Notes under the pieces: model-generated
Seen by the model: only the letters and a program-made list of their open reading frames with translations
What the model was told of the DNA's origin: nothing
Databases searched by the model: none
DNA from: Actinomycetota bacterium
Lineage (GTDB): Bacteria; Actinomycetota; Actinomycetes; Nanopelagicales; Nanopelagicaceae
Length of the DNA stretch: 11,600 bases
Assembly: GCA_027730465.1 (NCBI GenBank)
Contig: JAQCGQ010000016.1
Coordinates: 1 to 11,600 of the forward strand
Direction of reading: 5' to 3'
Position numbers and translations under genes: made by a program
Part shown: positions 6,712 to 11,600 of the stretch, piece after piece
Layout: every line of letters starts with the position of its first letter
Position numbering within the stretch: position 1 is the stretch's first letter

Positions 6712-6863
6712 CCCTGCTTGCTGTGAGCGATTATCTGAGAACCACCACCTTCTCGCTGAAGTTTTCCCCACCCAAAGATGCAGGCGGTGAGGCTCGGCTG
6801 CGGCCTGCGCTAGTGAGGCGGCATACCCTATTAGTTGTGCAAGAATGTGAGACTAATTAACTT
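6700..6863 (+). other. Divergent intergenic region with GTGAG repeats and an inverted repeat
   Basis: This 164-bp gap separates divergent crtE and the phosphatidyltransferase gene. Its middle part (about 6780-6825) is clearly GC-richer than the flanking DNA. GTGAG occurs at 6723, 6787, 6813 and 6847 on the plus strand, with GTGAGGC exact at 6787-6793 and 6813-6819 and GTGAGAC at 6847-6853. ATTAGT (6830-6835) and ACTAAT (6852-6857) form a perfect 6-bp inverted repeat with a 16-nt spacer. GCAGGC (6780-6785) and GCCTGC (6803-6808) form another. These are candidate regulator sites only; no known operator is recognised. Confidence 0.3.
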
Positions 6864-7481
6864 ATGAAGCAGCAGGATTTTTTCATAATTTGGAGCAAAC
6901 TCCACGGTGATGCAAAAATTGCCGGAATAGTTAAGGCTTGGCTCATAATTTCTTTTGCACTTGTTAAACCGCTTTCAAAACTTAAAGTTACTCCAAATAT
7001 ATTAACGCTTCTTGGCTTATTCTTTGGAATATTACTTTATATAAATGCTCAATCACCTTGGGCTGCACTTATATTAGTTTTATCACTTACCTGTGATGGC
7101 ATTGATGGAAGCCTCGCGATACTAACTTCAAAATTTTCCAAATGGGGCGCACTCCTTGATTCAACTGTTGATCGAATTACCGAAGTTTTTTGGTTGCTAA
7201 CTCTTTATAAAATTGGCGCTGATATAAAGATCCTTCTGGTCATAGCTGTTTTTGCATCAGTTCAGGAGTATTTAAGAGCTCGCGCAGGAGGTTTAGGAAT
7301 GTCACAAGTGGGAGTCGTTACATTTGCAGAAAGGCCAGTTAGAGCTTCATTTATTTTTATTGCACTGATCGCATCAGCAATTGATATTGCAATTATTCCC
7401 CAAATAGTGATTTTTTGGCTATTACTGCAAGTAATTAGTTTTTTTATGATTACTAGATTTATATTTGTAAACTTACGTTAG
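6864..7481 (+). CDS. CDP-alcohol phosphatidyltransferase family protein
   Basis: Integral membrane enzyme family that moves a phosphatidyl (or similar) group from a CDP-linked donor to an alcohol in phospholipid synthesis. Seen: 205 residues, about six hydrophobic helices, and the family motif as D81-G82-x2-A85-I86-x8-G95-x3-D99-x3-D103. All three motif aspartates and the glycines are present, but the usual Arg after the Ala is Ile86. TPNILTLLGLFFG (43-55) precedes the motif as in relatives. The acceptor alcohol is unknown; PgsA- or PIP-synthase-like roles cannot be separated here, and the Arg change argues against a textbook member. No Shine-Dalgarno is visible at ATG 6864; ACTAAT ends 6 nt upstream. 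Its TAG overlaps the stop of the convergent crtI paralogue by 4 nt. Its place among carotenoid genes may be accidental or reflect a membrane-related role. Confidence 0.82.
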   Translation: MKQQDFFIIWSKLHGDAKIAGIVKAWLIISFALVKPLSKLKVTPNILTLLGLFFGILLYINAQSPWAALILVLSLTCDGIDGSLAILTSKFSKWGALLDSTVDRITEVFWLLTLYKIGADIKILLVIAVFASVQEYLRARAGGLGMSQVGVVTFAERPVRASFIFIALIASAIDIAIIPQIVIFWLLLQVISFFMITRFIFVNLR

Positions 7482-8971
7482 GCCTTACCGATCGCATTCG
7501 CGACTATTTCAGCACTTATTCCAACTAGTGGTAAGCCACCACCCGGGTGAGATGAACCACCAACACAAAATAAACCTTTTATTTTTGATCGGTTCTTTGT
7601 GCGCAAAAAAGCAGAGACTGCTGAGTTGCTTGAACTACCATAAATAGAACCACCTGGGGCCATCGCATAGTTTTCAAGATCAGCAGGAGTTCTGTATTTC
7701 ATAAAATCTAATCTAGGGGTGACATTTAAACCAAGATCATCTAACTTTTTAATAATTTTCTGCCCATACTCAGCACCGCCTTGCTGCCAATCCCAGCCAC
7801 CATCTACTTGGTGGCGAGGTGCGTTAACTAGTACAAACCATGCCTCTTTATTTTCTCCCTTGGTCATTTGGGAGTCTTTTGGTGCACATATATAAATTGT
7901 TGGATCCGTAACTGGGATTCGCTTTGTAAAAATATCATCAAATTCATCATCATAATTATTTGGAAAGTAAACATTATGGTGATCAATTGAAACAGCCTCA
8001 CCTTTTGAATTATCTAAGCCAAGTAGGAGTGAAAATCCAGACAAAGATTTAGTAGCTAATTTCAGTTTTCGTCTTTCAGTTCGTGCTCCACTAACATTTT
8101 TAGGCAACAATTTATTATAGATATATTCAGCATCAGAGTTCGCAACTACTAAATCAGATTTAATATCGATTCCATCACTAGTTCTAACCCCAATAGTTTG
8201 ATTATTTTTTACTAATATCTGCGTTACTAAGGTATTAAATTTGAATTTAACTCCTAAGTCAGTACAGCGTTGCTCAAGTGCTGCAGATAGTTGCCCGACT
8301 CCACCTTCAATATGCCAAGCCCCAAATGTGCTTTCAACAAATGCAATAGTCAGTAGTACGGCCGGTGCACTTCGTGGATCACTGCCTGTGTAGGTGGCAT
8401 AGCGGTCCACAATCATTCGTAGATGTGGGTCTAGTTTTAATTTCTCACTTAATTTGCGAAGTGAAGTAAAAGGTGCGATGTCTTTAATTTCACGAAGTAA
8501 GTTTTTACGTTTAAGTAGCGAGAAAATTGATTTTAACTCCGATTCGATAAAAGGTTCACGGGATACTTCCCACATTCGTTCTGCTCGCTTTATTAATTCT
8601 TTCCATTGATTACCTGCCACTAGACCGTATGATTTTTCAATTTCAATATAAGTATAAGGATTAGACAGATTTGGAAATAAAACTGAACTACCATCTGAAA
8701 AATGATAATTGAATGCAGGGTCAACCGGCTTAATATTTAAAATATGCTCTATACGTTTACCAGTTTTAAGAAATAAATCACGATAAACAGCCGGGAGTGT
8801 TAACAGTGATGGGCCTGTATCAAATGCATAGTCACCAAACCATTCAGTTCTACACTTACCACCTGAGCGTTCACTATTTTCATAAATAGTTACATCATGT
8901 CCTGCTTTAGCAAGTCGCGCCCCAGCGCTCATTCCACCTATACCTGCACCGATTACTGCAATATTTGCCAC
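7478..8971 (-). CDS. CrtI-family carotenoid oxidoreductase, probably CrtD-like C-3',4' desaturase
   Basis: Second member of the phytoene desaturase flavoprotein family in the window, 497 residues from GTG 8971. Seen: NIAVIGAGIGGMSAGARLA (3-21) Rossmann motif, SGGKCR, FDTGPSLLTLPAVYRDLF, FNYHFSDGS, and the C-terminal FAD signature HPGGGLPLVGISAE. It is clearly diverged from CrtI at 4138-5622. It lies directly downstream of cruF and the glycosyltransferase; by family knowledge CrtD acts on CruF/CrtC-hydrated psi-ends to introduce the 3,4 double bond, so CrtD is the best fit. A ketolase/oxygenase of the CrtO/CrtP type is the alternative. Start: GTG 8971 overlaps the glycosyltransferase stop by one base (TAGTG), like other junctions here; TTG 8995 would add eight residues before the FAD fold. 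No Shine-Dalgarno is visible for either. Confidence 0.8.
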   Translation of the reverse strand: MANIAVIGAGIGGMSAGARLAKAGHDVTIYENSERSGGKCRTEWFGDYAFDTGPSLLTLPAVYRDLFLKTGKRIEHILNIKPVDPAFNYHFSDGSSVLFPNLSNPYTYIEIEKSYGLVAGNQWKELIKRAERMWEVSREPFIESELKSIFSLLKRKNLLREIKDIAPFTSLRKLSEKLKLDPHLRMIVDRYATYTGSDPRSAPAVLLTIAFVESTFGAWHIEGGVGQLSAALEQRCTDLGVKFKFNTLVTQILVKNNQTIGVRTSDGIDIKSDLVVANSDAEYIYNKLLPKNVSGARTERRKLKLATKSLSGFSLLLGLDNSKGEAVSIDHHNVYFPNNYDDEFDDIFTKRIPVTDPTIYICAPKDSQMTKGENKEAWFVLVNAPRHQVDGGWDWQQGGAEYGQKIIKKLDDLGLNVTPRLDFMKYRTPADLENYAMAPGGSIYGSSSNSAVSAFLRTKNRSKIKGLFCVGGSSHPGGGLPLVGISAEIVANAIGKA

Positions 8972-10035
8972 TATTTTACCGGCCGATCTCGCCAAGTTAA
9001 ACTTTTAGTTATTTTACCAAACCATGAATATGCAATTAAGCCAATCAAAAATAATATTGCTATTGGATGTAGTAGGGCTGTGTTCGGCTGAGAATTAGTT
9101 CTAATTGAAGAAAAAATTCTACTAAGGAATATTAGGCCAAATGATATTAACCCAATCTCCGAGCCAAATAAAGCGGTAATAAAAGGTAGAACTCCAGTTA
9201 CGAATAGAAAAGTAATGGCAGCAATACTTCCGAGGGGTGAACCAAAAGCTCGCCAAAGTGATTTTTGATAACCCTTAATTAGTTGCATAGGCGTGTCATA
9301 CATTTGGCAAGTTGCAACATTACTTGCTTCAGCAACCCCACCCTTGAAACCAGTCTTGAGTAGTTGTCTTGCAATCATCAAATCATCTAAAATTTCAGAC
9401 TTTATAACCTTAAAGCCACCTGATTTCAAATAGGCATCTCTTTTTATAATAAGGAACTGACCATTTGCCACTGCCATCGATTTAATTGAAAATTTATGAC
9501 TGATAATTAATGGTACAGACGCAAGCCAAGACCATTGAAGTAATGGCTGAAATAGCCTTTGTATAAATCCACTAGCTATCTGCTTAGGATAAGCAGAAAT
9601 AAAATCCCAATCTTGCATTTGCTTAATTGCCGAAGCAACTGCATTTGGAGTGAGTCTTACATCAGCATCTATAAAGACCAGATATTTCCCGCTGCTTGCA
9701 GTCACTAATTGCTCTAAAGCCCACAACTTACCTAGCCATCCATCGGGTAGTGATTTTCCACTTAAAAGTTTAATATCGGAAAATTCAGATAATTCCCTCA
9801 CAGTTTGATCTGTTGAGCCATCATCTACTACCAATACTTCAAAATTCTCTAGGCCAATTTGTGAAGTTAGAGTGGCCACACAATTAGCTGCATTCTTCTC
9901 TTCATTGCGCATTGGGATTAGAATTGAAACAGATTCACTTACCTTTGCGGACTGATTTCGTACAACTCTAATTGTTAAGCTATTAAGAGTTACAAGTGCT
10001 AAGACAAGGCATGATAATGCCAGAGATATTTCCAT
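8971..10035 (-). CDS. Family 2 glycosyltransferase, CruG/CruC/CrtQ-like
   Basis: Predicted membrane GT-A glycosyltransferase that attaches a sugar to a hydroxylated carotenoid. Seen: 354 residues; N-terminal hydrophobic anchor (3-24); VSILIPMRNEEKNA (36-49); VVDDGSTD (69-76); DAD (123-125) as the metal/nucleotide-sugar binding motif; GQFL (192-195); DDLMIARQL (217-225) where the catalytic acidic residue is expected; YQKSLWRAFG (256-265), resembling a QxxRW site; and three C-terminal transmembrane helices (about 270-342). It overlaps cruF by one base (TAATG) and the crtD-like gene by one base (TAGTG). Adjacent cruF and a GT2 gene recall cruF-cruG of cyanobacterial myxol glycoside synthesis; CruC of green sulfur bacteria is a similar enzyme acting on a 1'-OH. 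Which hydroxyl and which sugar cannot be read from sequence. Confidence 0.83.
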   Translation of the reverse strand: MEISLALSCLVLALVTLNSLTIRVVRNQSAKVSESVSILIPMRNEEKNAANCVATLTSQIGLENFEVLVVDDGSTDQTVRELSEFSDIKLLSGKSLPDGWLGKLWALEQLVTASSGKYLVFIDADVRLTPNAVASAIKQMQDWDFISAYPKQIASGFIQRLFQPLLQWSWLASVPLIISHKFSIKSMAVANGQFLIIKRDAYLKSGGFKVIKSEILDDLMIARQLLKTGFKGGVAEASNVATCQMYDTPMQLIKGYQKSLWRAFGSPLGSIAAITFLFVTGVLPFITALFGSEIGLISFGLIFLSRIFSSIRTNSQPNTALLHPIAILFLIGLIAYSWFGKITKSLTWRDRPVK

Positions 10036-10847
10036 TAATCGTTAGCTGGTGGGCCAAAACGTAAAACAAAGATATAGGGCAGTAAAATTAATCCAAATAC
10101 CACTCCACCTATTAGGGCTACTCCTGGTTTATCAAAAAAGAAAATATTTCCAACTACTCCCGCAAATAAAGTCCAAAAAAGAAAAAAATCTGGCACAACA
10201 GTAGAAGTTTTAGTCTTTCGTCGATCTACTTGTAAAAACTTATTTAAAATTGCCATTAGACCCATACCGGTTAATAGCCATCCGAACGCATTTGAGAGTG
10301 GAATTTCTGGTTGAAAGGGTACGTGCGAACCAGAAAAATCCCATCGCCATCTTTCGGCCGCAACCATTTGTGGATCTAGAAATAAGTCCCAAGCCATCAT
10401 TCCCAAACCACCATAAAGGAATACCCAATTTTTTGTTATTTTCCGCGCAGCAATTAGTAATGGATGAGCGATCATTACCCATGCGAATGGAACTACTAGC
10501 GGTACGCCATATATTTGATAACCCAAAGATCCAGAGTACTCATAATCTCCAAATGGCCAGCCGGTTTTGCTACCAATCTGCTCAATAATTAGGGCATATG
10601 TAAATGTTGTCGTTAAGAAAATTAGAGCATAATTAATTCCATACGCAAGTAAGGCATGTATACACATGGCAGCAGCAGCCCAATAAACAGTTGCAATCGT
10701 GACAACTCTTAGAGCTTCACCATCAATTAATGGATAAGAAATTTGAAGTACGATTGCAATCGCAGTTGCTATATAAAGTATTGCTATTTTCCATGATGAA
10801 ACTTGGTGGCGACTATTTCGTTTTGGATAAAACTGGCGTAATGACAT
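10035..10847 (-). CDS. cruF: CruF carotenoid 1,2-hydratase (DUF422 family)
   Basis: Membrane enzyme adding water to the terminal double bond of an acyclic carotenoid end, giving a tertiary 1'-hydroxyl. It is unrelated to CrtC and is known from Deinococcus, cyanobacterial and haloarchaeal (bacterioruberin) pathways. Seen: 270 residues, about seven hydrophobic helices; IGSKTGWPFGDYEYSG (91-106); LGYQIYGVPLVVPFAW (108-123); WDLFLDPQMVAAERWRW (153-169); LSNAFGWLLTG (184-194). These conserved His/Asp/Trp-rich loops are the family hallmarks, and length fits. It starts 17 bp after the CrtA-like gene, with no visible Shine-Dalgarno; CACAAT ends 6 nt before the ATG and might be an internal promoter. 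Its stop overlaps the glycosyltransferase start (TAATG). With CrtYcd in the same cluster, gamma-carotene or lycopene is the likely substrate. Confidence 0.9.
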   Translation of the reverse strand: MSLRQFYPKRNSRHQVSSWKIAILYIATAIAIVLQISYPLIDGEALRVVTIATVYWAAAAMCIHALLAYGINYALIFLTTTFTYALIIEQIGSKTGWPFGDYEYSGSLGYQIYGVPLVVPFAWVMIAHPLLIAARKITKNWVFLYGGLGMMAWDLFLDPQMVAAERWRWDFSGSHVPFQPEIPLSNAFGWLLTGMGLMAILNKFLQVDRRKTKTSTVVPDFFLFWTLFAGVVGNIFFFDKPGVALIGGVVFGLILLPYIFVLRFGPPAND

Positions 10848-10864
10848 GGGGTAATTGTGCCGTA

Positions 10865-11527
10865 TTACTTAAGATTGCCCCGCTCTTGTATAACTGCAAA
10901 CCGGGAAAATAGCTCTTCTGAGTACCACTTATTCTCTTCAGTCGCCTTTATAGCCTGAGTGTGCGCCTGGCCCTTGTAGGCGAACTCTCTAAGGTGAGCA
11001 GAACTTTCCCATAAAGAAAACGTCCCCTGTAATCCAATAGGTGCCTCACCAATTCCTATGGCATTTATCAAACCCGGAGATTGATGAAGACTAATCGTTA
11101 CTGGTGGAACTGCTCTCCAAAAAACTACATTTTTTCTCCAAACGATTCTTGCTCGAGTGATGGCGGCAATTTTTCCATTCCAATCTAATTTTTTAACTTC
11201 AAATGGTTGCTTACCTGACCATAAGCCATGCACGGAAACGGGTTTTAAAACTGCTCTGTACTCTTGCTTTGCAATTTTATTCCATCCTCTAATAGCCTTA
11301 GAATTATCCAGATTATCTAAGTGATTTTCCTTGATTGTAACTAAAGCACCCCATCTATATGGATTGGCATCTTTTGGAGTAAAACTCTCACCTTCTCCAG
11401 TTCCAAGTAGTTTCACAAATGACACACCTGGCAATCTCATTAGCGCAAACTTATGAAATGCCATAAAAAGTATGGCAATTGGTAGGAATACTTTTTTAAT
11501 CTGCCAGAAATACACAACAGTAATCAT
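10865..11527 (-). CDS. CrtA (spheroidene monooxygenase)-like carotenoid oxygenase
   Basis: 220-residue protein of the CrtA-like monooxygenase family. Purple-bacterial CrtA is a heme enzyme that oxidises C-2 of psi-end carotenoids to a ketone. Seen: HKFALMRLPGVSFVKLLGTG (25-44), GESFTPK (46-52), HGLWSGKQPF (100-109), ITRARIVW (123-130), FWRAVPPV (136-143), GIGEAPIGLQGTFSLWES (158-175), QAHTQAIKAT (187-196) and WYSEELFSRF (201-210), the conserved blocks of the family in order. The start ATG 11527 has GGAG (11535-11538) 7 nt upstream and overlaps the alpha/beta-hydrolase stop by 4 bases (ATGA). Followed after 17 bp by cruF. Placement with cruF and a crtD-like gene supports action at C-2' next to the CruF-made 1'-hydroxyl. 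Some relatives in other phyla are uncharacterised, so the exact reaction is inference. Confidence 0.8.
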   Translation of the reverse strand: MITVVYFWQIKKVFLPIAILFMAFHKFALMRLPGVSFVKLLGTGEGESFTPKDANPYRWGALVTIKENHLDNLDNSKAIRGWNKIAKQEYRAVLKPVSVHGLWSGKQPFEVKKLDWNGKIAAITRARIVWRKNVVFWRAVPPVTISLHQSPGLINAIGIGEAPIGLQGTFSLWESSAHLREFAYKGQAHTQAIKATEENKWYSEELFSRFAVIQERGNLK

Positions 11528-11600
11528 TTAGCAACTCCGGTAGTTGACATAATTTCAGATGTAACCTCAGTTGGGCTATCCCACATAGGTACATGACCAG
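11524..11600 (-). CDS. Alpha/beta-hydrolase, C-terminal end only
   Basis: Only the last 24 codons and the TGA stop are in the window; the gene starts beyond the right edge. The visible tail begins GHVPMWDSPTEVTSEI, the pattern at the end of alpha/beta-hydrolase-fold proteins, where the His is the catalytic triad histidine followed by P-x-x-D-x-P. Its TGA overlaps the ATG of the CrtA-like gene (ATGA), so the two are translationally coupled and the hydrolase belongs to the carotenoid tailoring operon. Substrate unknown; an esterase or acyl-transfer role on a carotenoid is possible but nothing visible demonstrates it. Confidence 0.65.
   Translation of the reverse strand, partial: GHVPMWDSPTEVTSEIMSTTGVAK

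Noticed and set aside
6700-6771. Upstream extension of crtE to a 381-residue protein
   Set aside because: The added segment (Arg/Trp/Ser-rich) does not resemble the family N-terminus and covers the putative crtE promoter.
6780-6808. GCAGGC/GCCTGC hairpin as a rho-independent terminator
   Set aside because: It lies between divergent starts, has a 17-nt loop and is not followed by a T-run.
8897-9091. Short plus-strand open frame over the crtD-like/GT2 junction
   Set aside because: Antisense to two supported coding ends; no motif and no ribosome binding site.
10240-10482. 80-codon open frame on the minus strand inside cruF, in another frame
   Set aside because: Same-strand frame shadow of cruF with no family pattern.
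10250-10588. Open frame of about 112 codons on the plus strand inside cruF
   Set aside because: It lies wholly antisense to the well-supported cruF frame, shows no recognisable motif, and has no ribosome binding site.
10730-10912. 60-codon plus-strand open frame across the crtA-like/cruF junction
   Set aside because: Antisense to both genes, no ribosome binding site and no recognisable domain.
1-11600. tRNA or rRNA genes, CRISPR arrays, insertion sequences, attachment sites
   Set aside because: None seen by eye: no regularly spaced repeats, no transposase-like frame, and no tRNA-like cloverleaf in the short gaps.

Overview
The window is AT-rich, gene-dense DNA with almost no intergenic space; no gap between genes exceeds 164 bases. 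Gene content and protein style suggest a small-genome freshwater actinobacterium of the Nanopelagicales (acI) type. The signs are a split CrtYc/CrtYd lycopene cyclase, actinobacterial-type CrtE/CrtB/CrtI, a PASTA Ser/Thr kinase, several apparently leaderless genes starting with GTG, and low GC. The lineage is an inference from these traits; no marker gene is present.

Left block (1-2551, all minus strand, transcribed right to left): a TPP-type riboswitch leader, a PnuC/PnuT-family vitamin transporter, a translationally coupled small P-loop kinase of the uridine-kinase-like fold, and a membrane PASTA Ser/Thr kinase whose C-terminus runs off the left edge. The thi-box makes the transporter more likely a thiamine carrier (PnuT) than a nicotinamide riboside carrier.

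Centre (2587-7481): a core carotenoid module. crtYc-crtYd (plus strand) encode a heterodimeric lycopene cyclase and end exactly where the minus-strand operon crtE-crtI-crtB ends. A plus-strand CDP-alcohol phosphatidyltransferase diverges from crtE across a 164-bp region that is unusually GC-rich for this DNA.

Right block (7478-11600, minus strand, transcribed right to left): a tightly packed tailoring operon with the end of an alpha/beta-hydrolase, a CrtA (spheroidene monooxygenase)-like protein, CruF carotenoid 1,2-hydratase, a GT2 glycosyltransferase resembling CruG/CruC/CrtQ, and a second CrtI-family oxidoreductase that best fits a CrtD-type C-3',4' desaturase.

Together the genes predict GGPP -> phytoene -> lycopene -> gamma/beta-carotene. 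beta-Carotene could feed retinal for a rhodopsin, although no cleavage oxygenase is in the window. The psi-end of the monocyclic intermediate could be hydrated, desaturated, oxidised at C-2' and glycosylated, giving a polar xanthophyll of the salinixanthin/myxol class. The most interesting items are that tailoring set, the diverged 3' half of the TPP riboswitch, and the uncharacterised kinase coupled to the thiamine-type transporter. All identifications come from motif reading; no searches were run.
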